Numbered from the stretch's first letter, positions 43,175 to 53,218 are shown. The stretch is 55,639 nucleotides of DNA from CAYWXV01 sp964462535 (GCA_964462535.1 CAYWXV010000021.1:1-55639), one strand, 5' to 3'. Translations and numbers: made by a program. The notes: generated by a model from the sequence alone, not told the origin.

Positions 43175-43366
43175 CTAGCTGCGGAGCTTGCCTTGATCGT
43201 TAAACGGGCTGGTTGGAGATCTCCAGACCCGCTCTGGAACAGCGTACGCGATAGATGTCTCCTTTGACTGGACGATCATTGTCTCGTCGGAGTCGAATCG
43301 CAGCGTCTTCCAGTCGAAGTCGGACATGGCTCTTCGGAGAGCCGAAACCGTGGTTATCCGCTTCAT
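43175..43366 (-). CDS. small protein of 63 residues, unknown
   Basis: I start at the ATG giving MKRITTVSALRRAMSDFDW, which follows GGGGGAGTGACGACG, a good ribosome site; a second in-frame ATG lies three codons further upstream. The product is polar, with no membrane segment or signal (WKTLRFDSDETMIVQSKE, then AVPERVWRSPTS). I recognise no family. Its 3' end faces the hairpin at 43113-43147. Confidence 0.55.
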   Translation of the reverse strand: MKRITTVSALRRAMSDFDWKTLRFDSDETMIVQSKETSIAYAVPERVWRSPTSPFNDQGKLRS

Positions 43367-44337
43367 CGTCGTCACTCCCCCGAGAGAAGTCGTTCCGGCG
43401 GTACTGGATTGATGTATGATGAGATGAGGAGAGAGGCGTTCATCGTGGTCACGAACGCGTCGTCCTCCGGGCTACTGAGCGTGAGCTTTTTCCGGACAAT
43501 GTATTCCGAATCGGCAGTGAAAAAAAGTCGATTCTGTATTGTCGTACGTCGGCGGGGTCGGTCGGTCGGGCCGGAATCAAGTGACGTGCGGACAGAGCCG
43601 ATACGCGGTGTTCATTCTGCAGCGGTCTACGGATATTTTTCAAACATTGAGAAATCGGCGGAAATCGATGATTTTCGGTTTCCGCAATGGGACCGATCCA
43701 TTAACTTCCGCTGGCTGCATGTACATGGGTTCACGTTGAACCGGGCCTTGTGCGGTGTGCGCAGAAATATGTGCCATTACCGCCGCACGCAGTAGCGACC
43801 AGATACCGGCGGATCCCTGAGGTCGACGAACGGGTTGGTCTCTGATTCGATGTGTTCAAGAGTCGTCCTTCGATCCGGCATTTCGTTCCCGTCCACAACC
43901 CACCAACAGGTTGTCCACACTGGATGGAGACAACATGTCCCGGCGCCGAACCGATCCAGCGAGGAAGACCTCCGGCCCAGTTCGGCGTTGACGTTCCAAA
44001 CCCGGATCTCGCGCATTGGCGATGCACGATAGCTATCGTCGCCAAGTGCTCTCATGCAGCATGATCGTCTTCGGAATCTACTTCCCCCTGAGGACGAGCA
44101 AAGGCAGTCCGCTGTCGTGCAATCGTGACCGTTTACGAGAGAGGTGAGGTGCCCTACTTGCGGCGGTGACTCCCCGGCTGGACGGGGGGTATCGTGGGCA
44201 GTCACGATCCGCAGTCAGAGAAGGCCGATTGATCGGAGCGATCAATTGATCTCTTGTCGTTGGCTTGGGTAGACGGCTTTCAGGTTGGTACCGACCTGGC
44301 GGCGCAGTTCCCCGGTACGGCGACCGGACTGTTTGGC

Positions 44338-44373
44338 GGGCCGGGGTGTGTGGCTCCGGTCCGTCGTTTTTTT
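44338..44373 (+). terminator. orphan plus-strand intrinsic terminator
   Basis: GGGCCGGGG pairs with CTCCGGTCC (two G-U pairs) around a 7-base loop, then GTCG and seven T's. No plus-strand protein gene ends nearby, so it implies an unannotated plus-strand transcript in the preceding gene-poor stretch. Confidence 0.6.
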
Positions 44374-44409
44374 GGAGCGGATTTCGGGCACTGGATGCTT
44401 CAAATCAAG

Positions 44410-44451
44410 ACGGGGAGCGAAAGACTGCCACGTTCTTTCGCCCCCCGTTTT
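44410..44451 (-). terminator. hairpin downstream of the second subtilase gene
   Basis: ACGGGGAGCGAAAGA pairs with TCTTTCGCCCCCCGT (14 of 15) around a 9-base loop. It lies about 60 bases after the stop of the minus-strand protease; the plus strand has a short T-run (TTTT), so it may be bidirectional. Confidence 0.65.
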
Positions 44452-44510
44452 GCTGTTCGTAAGCTCCAACGAATCGGCGTGGGCACGCCGTTCTTTGGGT
44501 GATCGAAATA

Positions 44511-45761
44511 CTATCGATGTGCGATCGGGTCTGGTGTACCGTCTGGGTCGTTACACGCGTACCCGCCGGCCGTCAAATGTCCCGTAAGAAGCAGGCCCGC
44601 GACGTGTGGTGCTGCCATCGAGGTCCCAGAATGCGTGACCGTCCCACCCCCGGGCGCCAGGGAAAGAATACTCGTGCCGGGAGCCGCGTAGGAGACAGGA
44701 GGGTTCCCCCAGTTCGTGAACCACGCCAGGCAATCGTCCTCTCCAAGCGCGGATACTACGTAGACATTGGGGTGTTGGACGCGGGAGGGGGTATAGGCTC
44801 CCGCGTCGCTCTGGTAGTTTCCCGCGGCAATTGCCACCTTGATTCCCAGGTCTCCCAACCGCCGCACGGCATCATCTATCGTTCCATCTGGCGGACCAAC
44901 CAGACTCAGATTGACGACGTCGCCTGGCGAGGCATTCTCGGCAACGTAGTCCAGCCCTGCTAGAAGCCAGGCATAGGAGCCGTTCGCCGTGTTGTCGAGG
45001 ACTCGCACTGATACGACCGTCGCACCGGCCGCTACGCCGACGACGCCGAATGTGTTGTCCTTCGCCGCAATAATGCCGGCGATATGCGTACCATGCCCGT
45101 GCTTGTCATCCGCGGAGCCACCATCCGGTACGAAGTTCCGAGAACGGTTGACGTCGACGGTCAGGTCTGGGTTGTCCAGATCAACGCCCGTATCTAGAAT
45201 CCAGCACACCTTCCCCCGTCCATCTGACTTCCCTCCGACACGAGTGACACCCCATGGGAGTTCCTGCGTGCTCGTTGGATCTGGGGGAGGGGGTGGGGGC
45301 GTCGTCGTCCCCGGATCTGTGTTCTCAACGGTGGTGTCCTTCCTTGCTCGACCCTTGAACCTCTCCTTGCGAGGGACGACCTTCGTACGATAGTCGGACA
45401 CGACCTCGCGGACGCGTGGGTCTTTGCGCAACCGGGCAGCGGCCTCCGCCGACATTCGGGCTGAAAAACCCCGGCGGAGCTTCCGCAGGTAGTACTCCAC
45501 TCTTGTCCCTCCCTTCCAGGCCAACTCGTCAGAGGCGTTTCGGGCCTCTGCCGCTGAAAGGTCGTCGTTCAGGAACACGATATACCGCCCCGGTATGGCA
45601 TCGGGATCTGGACGATTCCGTTCAAGCCAGGAGAGGTCGTCGTTAACAGGCGTGCCGGACGGACCGCTGCCACCGACGGGCGTGGTGGACTCCTGGCAGC
45701 CGATTGCCAGGAGCGATAGAAAGACGAACAGGTAGAAGAGTAGCGAGCGACCGCTCTTCAT
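44511..45761 (-). CDS. subtilisin-like serine protease (S8), lipoprotein with propeptide and Pro-rich linker
   Basis: The start at 45761 is set by GGAGGGCACT just upstream of MKSGRSLLFYLFVFLSLLAI; the frame is open to 46001 but lacks a signal there. The 416-residue product is a predicted lipoprotein (LAIGCQE). Residues 45-125 form an I9-like propeptide (GRYIVFLNDDLSAAEA...LRKDPRVREVVSDYR), then a linker with PPPPPP, then the catalytic domain: Asp (ILDTGVDLDNPDL), His (HGHGTHIAGI), Asn (AAGNYQS) and Ser (SGTSMAAPHVAG). It ends soon after the Ser helix. It parallels the protease at 28967 but is more diverged in the propeptide. Confidence 0.93.
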   Translation of the reverse strand: MKSGRSLLFYLFVFLSLLAIGCQESTTPVGGSGPSGTPVNDDLSWLERNRPDPDAIPGRYIVFLNDDLSAAEARNASDELAWKGGTRVEYYLRKLRRGFSARMSAEAAARLRKDPRVREVVSDYRTKVVPRKERFKGRARKDTTVENTDPGTTTPPPPPPDPTSTQELPWGVTRVGGKSDGRGKVCWILDTGVDLDNPDLTVDVNRSRNFVPDGGSADDKHGHGTHIAGIIAAKDNTFGVVGVAAGATVVSVRVLDNTANGSYAWLLAGLDYVAENASPGDVVNLSLVGPPDGTIDDAVRRLGDLGIKVAIAAGNYQSDAGAYTPSRVQHPNVYVVSALGEDDCLAWFTNWGNPPVSYAAPGTSILSLAPGGGTVTHSGTSMAAPHVAGLLLTGHLTAGGYACNDPDGTPDPIAHR

Positions 45762-45960
45762 AGTGCCCTCCGTGAATGAAGAACTGGACGTGGATATGCC
45801 AGAAGCGAATACCGGGGGGGAGCCCGCAGGGGCTGGGTGGGGAGGCTGAACCCGTGGACCGGGGGTGCAGCGGGAGCGCGTGGATGCTCCGTTCAGCGCT
45901 ACGCAATTCACCTTCTGGGGTTGAATTGGCAAACAGTCAACGGAGCACGCAATCAAAAGG

Positions 45961-47193
45961 TTAGCAGGGTGAATTTTTACCGTAAAATGCCATACTGGCA
46001 AACGTCACGGCCGAGCCTCGCTCTGTCTCGTCCCAGGTGTCGTGCGCGAGGAGTATTCCGTACCGTGGTCGTGCGGAGCGAATGGTCGCATAGATCGGGG
46101 CGACGCCGCACACGCGGTACTTGTTTCGAAATTCTGCCAAAACGCCAATAAATCGATCGGGCTCTGCCTGTGCAGCGAAGGAAAGAGCACGTGCGTCAAG
46201 ATCACGCGCCTCGCGCAGCAGTCCGCGAGCGTCACAACTGTCGCCGAACTTCCTGCCAATATGGCTCATATCCGCCCCGGCCACGTAGCAGATCCTCCGT
46301 CCCAGCGCCGCGGCAGTTTCTTCCAACGTCGAATAGAGTATTGTCAGACGGTCATCTTTTGAAGCCGAACCCTGCGCGTACTCAACGTACTCGTGAAGTG
46401 ACCCGGTGAGAATCGGGACAATTCGGACGGGGCGATCCCGAAAGATGTGCCGGATGAAGACCGCCTGAAATTCAATCGAGTGCTCTCTCCGGTGCGCTAT
46501 GTCGTCCGTCGTCAGCTCGAACGGCAATCGCTCCCGGTACGATTCAATGAACTCGCGATCAGTAGGGAGGGGACCCAGCGGCGTGTCGTAGTCCTTGGTG
46601 GAAATCATGAATCGATCATACGACATCTGGTGGGACGTGCCGAAGACGATGAACGTCTCCGCGTCGGAGTGCGACAGGGCCTTATAAGCAGGGCCATACG
46701 TGCTGCCCCCAACGCGGAAGTCAATGTGAGGCGCCACGATAGCCACCGGGGGGTCGGTCGGAATCGCTTCGTCGGATGCGGCCATCAGGATCTCGTCCAA
46801 CCTCGAGGCCAGCTCCACCGGCTCCTCCGGATAGCTAATGCCCTGGAACGCTGCGGGTCGTATCGTCGCCGTCGCGAACTCACCCTCGATGCGCTCCCTT
46901 TCGCTCCAATAGGTCGGCGAATCCAATAGACATTCGGCATCAAGCATGGCGACGAGTCCCACGAAGCGATCTACGTCAAACGGCACATGCTCAATGGCAG
47001 CGGCTGCGGCGAGATCCAATGCAGTCAGGGCGCCATCTAATCTGGCCAGCCATCGAACGTCATCGATCGCAAGCGACACGGGTTCATCCGCATAGCCGGA
47101 CTCGTCGTAAATCGCCACTACTCCGGGCGCGTACTCCACGGCAGAGACATCTTCTCGAACAGGTGGGAGGGGCGAATCAGGAGTGAATTCCAT
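45961..47193 (-). CDS. MEMO-family protein (AmmeMemoRadiSam system protein B type) with N-terminal extension
   Basis: The 410-residue protein has a MEMO domain from about residue 145 (PVAIVAPHIDFRVGGSTYGPAYKAL, IVFGTSHQ, REHSIEFQAVFIRHIF, CYVAGADMSHIGRKFGD, CGVAPIYA). The His and Cys positions that bind metal in MEMO1 appear conserved. The first 110 residues are a separate, mostly helical domain (YADEPVSLAIDDVRWLARLDGALTALDL...LVAMLDAECLLDS) that resembles winged-helix or PqqD-like modules. The AMMECR1 and radical-SAM partners normally associated are not in the window. Function remains unsettled for the family. Confidence 0.9.
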   Translation of the reverse strand: MEFTPDSPLPPVREDVSAVEYAPGVVAIYDESGYADEPVSLAIDDVRWLARLDGALTALDLAAAAAIEHVPFDVDRFVGLVAMLDAECLLDSPTYWSERERIEGEFATATIRPAAFQGISYPEEPVELASRLDEILMAASDEAIPTDPPVAIVAPHIDFRVGGSTYGPAYKALSHSDAETFIVFGTSHQMSYDRFMISTKDYDTPLGPLPTDREFIESYRERLPFELTTDDIAHRREHSIEFQAVFIRHIFRDRPVRIVPILTGSLHEYVEYAQGSASKDDRLTILYSTLEETAAALGRRICYVAGADMSHIGRKFGDSCDARGLLREARDLDARALSFAAQAEPDRFIGVLAEFRNKYRVCGVAPIYATIRSARPRYGILLAHDTWDETERGSAVTFASMAFYGKNSPC

Positions 47194-47303
47194 CGTGCGA
47201 AGTGTGAGAGTATGATTCCGTCACAAGATAGTCAGGTCAGCGCGCCTTACTTTCGTCGCTTCTTCCGGTCCTTCATCGTTTACAATCTTCATATCGGCCG
47301 CCT

Positions 47304-50300
47304 ATGCATCGCCTCCTCGACAAACTGTCGACGAGTCCTCCATTTTCCGACATCATCGAGTCGGCCAGAAAGGAGAGCCGTACGCACGTAACGGGACTGA
47401 CAGGGTCACTTGGGAGCCTGCTTGTCGCGGCAATCTATCAGCGAAGCGGCGACCCACTACTGATGCTGTTTGAAGATCGCGCTGATGCCGACGCTGCGTA
47501 CGGAGATCTTATCACCATCATTGGCGCCGAAAACGTCCTGCTCTATCAGGAAGAGCGGCACTCCCGCGCCTCCGTTCGTGAGGCGCGAGATGCCGACGTC
47601 GTATCGTTGACGGACGCTCTCACAGTTCTATCGGACAATCCGATCAGGGTCGTCGTCACGGACGTCGATTCCCTCGCTGAATTCGTACCGCCTCCGATGG
47701 ATATCGCCGGAAGCGTCGTTGATATGCGACGCGGCGCAGAAGTGGAGTTCGAGACGTTCACGCGATCCCTTGCTCTTGGCGGATTCGAGCGCGTCGATCT
47801 GGTGCAGACTGTTGGGGAGTATGCTGTGCGCGGGGGCATTGTCGATCTCTTTCCCGTCGGGATGGATGCACCAATACGTTTGGAATTCTTCGGCAACGAA
47901 ATTGATTCGATCCGCGAGTTTGATCCACTAAGTCAGCGCTCGGTACGCGAGCAGGATACGGTCACCTTCCTCTCCCGCCTCTTTCATTCCGATCAAACCG
48001 AATCTCTGACTGCGACATTGGTCGATCACCTTCCGCAGCGGACGATCGTGGTCATCGACGAGCCGGCCCGCGTGGTGGACCTGCTCCAGGAGAAGGGATG
48101 CGACCGTGTGGTAGACCGGCTCTCGAGCGGCCGGAACGTCCATCTATCTGTTCTAAACGCGGAAGGGGAGAGGGTCTACAGCGTCGAGAGCCGATCCCAG
48201 CCTCTATTCCATTCATCGTTGCAGGAACTCTGCCGATCGTTGCAGCAGCTCCTTGGCGAAGGATACGCGGTTACGCTCCTGGCGGACGGAGCGGACTCAC
48301 TCGCGCGTTTGCGGGAGCTCATCGAGGGCGAGATCGATCGAAGTGAATCAGAGGGGGTCGTGTTCAACGTCGACGGCGTCACGTTTGAAACCGACACGCT
48401 CTCCAATGGATTCATACTCCCCTCCTTGCGCGTCGCTCTCCTCACGGAGCATGAGATATTCAACAGACGTAGAGCACAACGTGGTCGGCGCGGCAAGAAG
48501 TTCCGGGGCTTTACGCTTCGGGAACTTCGACAGCTTCGGCCCGGGGACTACGTTGTTCACATCGACAAGGGAATCGGGAGGTTCATCGGGCTTGAGACGA
48601 TTAGCGCGGCAGGATCACGGGGCGAGGCCGTGAAGCTCGAGTATGCTGCCGGCGGAGTGCTCTACGTCAACCTCAACTACATCAATCGACTTCAGAAGTA
48701 CTCGTCAAAGGAAGGGGGCCAACCGAAACTCAGCCGCCTGGGAACGGAAGAGTGGGAGCGGACGAAGGCGCGTGCCAAGCGGCGTGTCAAGGACATCGCG
48801 CGGGAGCTCATCCGCATCTACGCGATGCGGAAGTCGCAGCCGGGGTTTGCGTTCGGGGAGGACACGCAATGGCAGCGCGAGTTGGAGGCTTCGTTCATGT
48901 ACGAGGACACGCCCGATCAGGCAAGGGCAACGTTCGAGGTGAAGCAGGACATGGAAGAATCAACTCCCATGGACCGCCTGGTTTGTGGTGACGTCGGATT
49001 CGGAAAGACGGAGGTGGCGGTTCGTGCTGCATTCAAGGCCGTACAATCCGGCAAGCAGGTTGCTCTTCTTGCACCGACCACGATTCTTGCGCAGCAACAC
49101 TACAACACCTTTCGCGACAGGCTCTCACGGTACGCAATCAACGTCGATCTCATGTCGCGTTTCAGGACGAAGCAGCAGCAGAAAGAGACTCTGGACCGTC
49201 TGAAGGTTGGGGGTGTGGACATACTCATTGGCACCCATCGCATCCTTTCGAAGGACATTCGATTCAAGGATCTCGGTCTGCTCGTGATTGACGAGGAACA
49301 GAGGTTCGGCGTCGCTGCGAAAGAGAAACTGAGGCAGATGCGGGCGAGCGTGGACACGCTGACCCTGACGGCAACACCGATTCCCCGGACCCTGAATTTC
49401 TCACTCCTGGGAGCACGTGACCTGAGCGTGATCGAAACTCCTCCCCGCAATCGTCTCCCAATTGAGACCGAGGTCATGACGTGGAGCGACGACGTCCTTG
49501 CGGACGCCATGCAACGCGAACTGCGACGTGGTGGACAGTGCTTTGTTGTGCACTGGAGAATCGGCGACATAGACGAGCTTGCCGGTCGAATTGGGGAGCT
49601 GGTTCCAGACGCGCGCGTCTCGGTCGTTCATGGCGAGATGACGAGCGAACAGATTGAGAAGGCGATGCTCGGGTTCATTGAGCGCCGGTCGGACATTCTG
49701 GTGGCGACGAAGATCATCGAATCGGGGATCGATATCCCGGCAGTCAACACAATTGTCATCAATAACGCCGACAAATTCGGTCTCGCTGAATTGTACCAGC
49801 TTCGTGGTCGCGTTGGGCGATCGAACATTCAGGCCTACTGCTACATGGTGGTACCCCCAACCACCGGAATGAACCGTCAGGCAATCCGCCGTCTGCAAGC
49901 CATTCAGGAATTGACAGATCTGGGGAGTGGGCTGAAGCTTGCCATGAGAGATCTTGAAATACGAGGTGCCGGGAATCTTCTGGGCGCAGAGCAGTCAGGA
50001 TTCATCGAGGACGTCGGATTCGAGCTGTACCAGAAGATCGTCGACGAGGCGGTTGCAGAACTGAAGCGGGAAGAGTTTCAAGATCTGTTTCGCGACAGTC
50101 TCAAGATGGAAGATTCGTCAGCGGACTTACCCCACAACGAGGACATCACTGTTGAAATTGAAGGGGATGCTCTCATTCCGAAGAAGTACATCGCGGACGA
50201 CGCTGAGCGATACGACATCTACCTGAAAATGTATTCCGCCGGCAGTGCAGACGAGTTGACACGTGTCATGTCAGAGATACGCGATCGCTTTGGCCCAATT

Positions 50301-50621
50301 CCCGAGGAGACGCTTCGCTTATCCGAAGGTGTTCGACTTCGACTTGCTGCGATGAACACAGGAGCAGTCAAGCTTGTCTATCGCGAGCGATCGTTGAGGC
50401 TCGATTTGCCTGACGAACGAGACGAGGCGTATTACGAGAATTGGTTCCAACCCACGATGGAAGCCATTTCTCGGGACGCGACGGCACGGCTCGAAACCAA
50501 GGGGAAAGCCCTGTCCATTCGATTCAGCGGCGTCGACACAATTGAGCAGGCGGAGCTCGTTATGGAGAAACTGAAGGTCGGGATGCAGAGGGGGGTGACA
50601 GAGCGTGCGAGTGCGGAATAA
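47304..50621 (+). CDS. mfd: transcription-repair coupling factor Mfd
   Basis: The 1105-residue protein is full length. It has a UvrB-like N-terminal region (GSLLVAAIYQRSGDPLLMLFED, PVGMDAPIRLEFFGNEIDSIREFDPLSQRS), the RNA polymerase-interaction domain (LRPGDYVVHIDKGIGRFIGLETI), and the RecG-type translocase: Walker A GDVGFGKTEVAVRAAF, DEEQRFGV, TATPIPRTL, ATKIIESGIDIPAVN and QLRGRVGRS. The C-terminal TRCF domain follows. It removes stalled RNA polymerase and hands the lesion to UvrA, whose gene is also in this window but 36 kb away. Confidence 0.97.
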   Translation: MHRLLDKLSTSPPFSDIIESARKESRTHVTGLTGSLGSLLVAAIYQRSGDPLLMLFEDRADADAAYGDLITIIGAENVLLYQEERHSRASVREARDADVVSLTDALTVLSDNPIRVVVTDVDSLAEFVPPPMDIAGSVVDMRRGAEVEFETFTRSLALGGFERVDLVQTVGEYAVRGGIVDLFPVGMDAPIRLEFFGNEIDSIREFDPLSQRSVREQDTVTFLSRLFHSDQTESLTATLVDHLPQRTIVVIDEPARVVDLLQEKGCDRVVDRLSSGRNVHLSVLNAEGERVYSVESRSQPLFHSSLQELCRSLQQLLGEGYAVTLLADGADSLARLRELIEGEIDRSESEGVVFNVDGVTFETDTLSNGFILPSLRVALLTEHEIFNRRRAQRGRRGKKFRGFTLRELRQLRPGDYVVHIDKGIGRFIGLETISAAGSRGEAVKLEYAAGGVLYVNLNYINRLQKYSSKEGGQPKLSRLGTEEWERTKARAKRRVKDIARELIRIYAMRKSQPGFAFGEDTQWQRELEASFMYEDTPDQARATFEVKQDMEESTPMDRLVCGDVGFGKTEVAVRAAFKAVQSGKQVALLAPTTILAQQHYNTFRDRLSRYAINVDLMSRFRTKQQQKETLDRLKVGGVDILIGTHRILSKDIRFKDLGLLVIDEEQRFGVAAKEKLRQMRASVDTLTLTATPIPRTLNFSLLGARDLSVIETPPRNRLPIETEVMTWSDDVLADAMQRELRRGGQCFVVHWRIGDIDELAGRIGELVPDARVSVVHGEMTSEQIEKAMLGFIERRSDILVATKIIESGIDIPAVNTIVINNADKFGLAELYQLRGRVGRSNIQAYCYMVVPPTTGMNRQAIRRLQAIQELTDLGSGLKLAMRDLEIRGAGNLLGAEQSGFIEDVGFELYQKIVDEAVAELKREEFQDLFRDSLKMEDSSADLPHNEDITVEIEGDALIPKKYIADDAERYDIYLKMYSAGSADELTRVMSEIRDRFGPIPEETLRLSEGVRLRLAAMNTGAVKLVYRERSLRLDLPDERDEAYYENWFQPTMEAISRDATARLETKGKALSIRFSGVDTIEQAELVMEKLKVGMQRGVTERASAE

Positions 50622-50758
50622 CCGTCTCCCTTGTATTGAAGTTGGTCCCAGCGTAGATTCCAATATTCCAGTTGAGGTGAATGTCTGGGCAGCCAAGCGT
50701 GGCCGCTATGCGCTTCTTTGGGCGCTTGGGCATTCACGCTTTCTCCCCAGGGATCTTT

Positions 50759-53218
50759 ATGCGTGGAGTATCGTTGGTGGGTTGGCTGTTTGCATTGATT
50801 GCCGACGTTGCTGTTGTTTTTGTTCTCGCGTCGCCCCGCGCTCAGTCTCAACATGATTTCGACGTCTGGTATTTTGGCGACGGAGTTGGAATTGACTTTC
50901 GCGCAACGCCACCGCGTGTCGACACAAATTTTGCGTTAGAACAGTTGGAGGGAACCGCTGTCGCCTGCGATCCGGACACGGGTGATCTCTTGTTCTATAC
51001 CGACGGCGATTCCGTGCTCGACAAGCGCCATCGGGTCATGCCCAACGGTCGAGGACTTTTTGGGCATTGGTCCGCTGCGCAGTCAGCGCTAATTGTCCCG
51101 CAGCCGGGTAGCCCGGGAACGTTCTACATCTTCACGGCGGATCAGGAGGGGAACGAGGTGGGCGCGCCTAGAGGCATCAACTACTCCGTTGTGGATATCA
51201 CGCTGCGCGGTGGACTCGGCGACGTGACCGAAAAGAACCATTCGTTGTTAAGGAACGGCTCTGAACGGCTGCGGGCCGTGAGGGTGTGCGGAGAGGACAA
51301 ATACTGGATTATCAGTCACACGCTTGGGACAAACGAATTCGTCTGCTGGCCGATCACCTATTCTGGACTGGGCGTTGCGGTTGTCTCGCGAGCGGGACTC
51401 CCGCTAGGTTCGGGCCCCCAGCTTGGCGTGGTTGTCGCGTCGCACGACGGCCGCCGGCTGGCCATGACGTCGCGGCTCGATCCAAGGGTCGAGCTATTTG
51501 ATTTCGATCCGTCTACGGGGACGGTTTCGGGGGGAATCGTCATCTATACGGGGCCCGGACTTCCCTACGATGCAGCGTTCTCGCCGAACGACTCGAAGCT
51601 GTACTTCGGAGCAAGCGAGACTCTGTACCAATGTGACGTGACGGGGAACGCGACTTCAATCGTTCAGTCGCTTGTCCAGATAAATTCCGCTGCGACGTGG
51701 GATTCGAACAGAAAGTTCTTTGGGCTGGAAGAGGCCCCTGGGAACGTGATATACGTCGTCGCAAACGACATCTATTCCGGGGGACGTCTCCAGCCGTGGC
51801 TGTGTGCCATACAGGCTCCGGACGAAGCCGGTACGATGTCGCAGTTTCGTCAGAACGTACTGCAGATTCCCGGGCGACGTCTTAAGATCGGGTTGCCCAA
51901 TACAACCGTCCAGCCATTTGGTTGTTCGCCACCTCGCGCGCGCATCCACGTCGCCGCGGACACGCTCTGTGCCGGTGAGTGCGTCTTGCCCGCTGACACG
52001 AGCGTGGGAAACATCTCGCGATGGGAGTGGACGTTTGATGGCGGTGCGCCGGCGATTCATCGGGGACGGATACCACCGGCCGTGTGCTACACGGCCCCGG
52101 GTCTGTATCGCATGCAACTGGTCGTGACGGGTCCATTTGGATCTGACACCGCATGGGCTTCCGTTGTGGTAGCAGGCTGCCTGGATCCCTTCGATGCCGG
52201 CGAGGCGTGCCCCGATTTTCAACGGCTAGTGAGAATTCCTGTTGCGTGGGGGGGCGCCGACGATACCATTCTGACGGTGTCATGTCAGAGTTCAACGGGC
52301 ATGTCGTGTACCGCGGACACAGCATTGCCGTTGCCCGTCACGGCCGACGACACACTGCTTCTTCCATTGCGCATTACTTGGGGCCCCCCAGGCGTCCATC
52401 GGGGCGTGGTGACCATGCTGACCACGTCGGGCCGCTTCTACCGTTTCTACGTCGAAACGAGATCGCGAGGCGAGGGGGAGCCCTTCCCACGCTCTTCCTG
52501 GCTTTCGGCTCCTCCCCAACTTCGTGCGAGAATTGGTGACGTGATCACGATTCCATTTCGCCTGATTGCTACCTCGCCCATCAACGTAGACACCCTGCGA
52601 CTGGTTGTCCGATACGACAGCACCGTGCTGCTTCCTCATCTTCCGTTGGATCCCGTATCAATGAGGGGAACCCTGCTTGGTTCGTGGGCGGTTCGCGACT
52701 CGATCACTCGTGGCCGGCTCGACTTGACATTCATCAGGGGCTCAAGCCTACCGCTTCCGGACTCGGGAATTCTCCTCCGCATTCCATTCTACACGTTCGT
52801 TGCTCAAGGTTGGACGACATCCAGCATGAACAGCCGCATTACCGCAATGCTCTTGGGTGTCGAGATGGACTGCTTCGACGCGACCGGAAGCGAGTGTGCT
52901 ATTGAACTAGATTCAATATGTGGGCTTGGTCTCCGATTAGTAGATGGGGGGGGGCCCGAGGGCCTTGTCCGGTTCAGCGTCGCAAATCCTATCAACTTCG
53001 GTACTGATATTCATATCGATCTGGACCAGGACCGGGAGATCGTGGTGGAAATCCTGGACGCCCGTGGAAAGCGAGTGGACGTTGTTGCGGACTGCCGCCT
53101 GGGCGCCGGTGCGCACCGATTGTATTGGAACGCGGCCGCGATCGCTCCGGGCGTCTATTTCTGTCGACTTCGAGCGGATGACTGGGTCGTTGTCCGGCAA
53201 ATCCGCGTGCTTCACTAG
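50759..53218 (+). CDS. secreted beta-propeller/PKD/cohesin-like protein with C-terminal sorting domain (paralogue 1)
   Basis: I choose the ATG at 50759 (MRGVSLVGWLFALIADVAVV), which gives a signal peptide cleaved near RAQSQ; ATGs at 50681 and 50708 are alternatives. Of 819 residues, about 25-400 form a propeller-like region (WYFGDGVGIDFRATPP, LLFYTDGDSVLDKRH, YDAAFSPNDSKLYFGAS). Next are a PKD domain (ISRWEWTFDGGAPAIHRG...CYTAPGLYRMQLVV), an Ig-like unit, a cohesin-like unit (VDTLRLVVRYDSTVLLP) and a type A sorting domain (VANPINFGTDIHID...GVYFCRLRADD). The next gene is a paralogue of the propeller part. Confidence 0.9.
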   Translation: MRGVSLVGWLFALIADVAVVFVLASPRAQSQHDFDVWYFGDGVGIDFRATPPRVDTNFALEQLEGTAVACDPDTGDLLFYTDGDSVLDKRHRVMPNGRGLFGHWSAAQSALIVPQPGSPGTFYIFTADQEGNEVGAPRGINYSVVDITLRGGLGDVTEKNHSLLRNGSERLRAVRVCGEDKYWIISHTLGTNEFVCWPITYSGLGVAVVSRAGLPLGSGPQLGVVVASHDGRRLAMTSRLDPRVELFDFDPSTGTVSGGIVIYTGPGLPYDAAFSPNDSKLYFGASETLYQCDVTGNATSIVQSLVQINSAATWDSNRKFFGLEEAPGNVIYVVANDIYSGGRLQPWLCAIQAPDEAGTMSQFRQNVLQIPGRRLKIGLPNTTVQPFGCSPPRARIHVAADTLCAGECVLPADTSVGNISRWEWTFDGGAPAIHRGRIPPAVCYTAPGLYRMQLVVTGPFGSDTAWASVVVAGCLDPFDAGEACPDFQRLVRIPVAWGGADDTILTVSCQSSTGMSCTADTALPLPVTADDTLLLPLRITWGPPGVHRGVVTMLTTSGRFYRFYVETRSRGEGEPFPRSSWLSAPPQLRARIGDVITIPFRLIATSPINVDTLRLVVRYDSTVLLPHLPLDPVSMRGTLLGSWAVRDSITRGRLDLTFIRGSSLPLPDSGILLRIPFYTFVAQGWTTSSMNSRITAMLLGVEMDCFDATGSECAIELDSICGLGLRLVDGGGPEGLVRFSVANPINFGTDIHIDLDQDREIVVEILDARGKRVDVVADCRLGAGAHRLYWNAAAIAPGVYFCRLRADDWVVVRQIRVLH

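Larger units (their letters stand above)
43367..44510. other. 1.1-kb gene-poor stretch with an orphan terminator
   Basis: No protein gene is convincing. A minus-strand frame at 43777-44051 (MREIRVWNVNAELGRRS...) contains a Cys/Trp cluster, CCLHPVWTTCWWVVDGNE, and ends with PFVDLRDPPVSGRYCVRR, and could be a small gene, but has no ribosome site. A plus-strand frame at 43409-43795 is equally weak. Structured elements are an 8-bp hairpin at 44228-44246 (ATTGATCG/CGATCAAT), a plus-strand terminator at 44338-44373 and a hairpin at 44410-44448. Confidence 0.45.
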
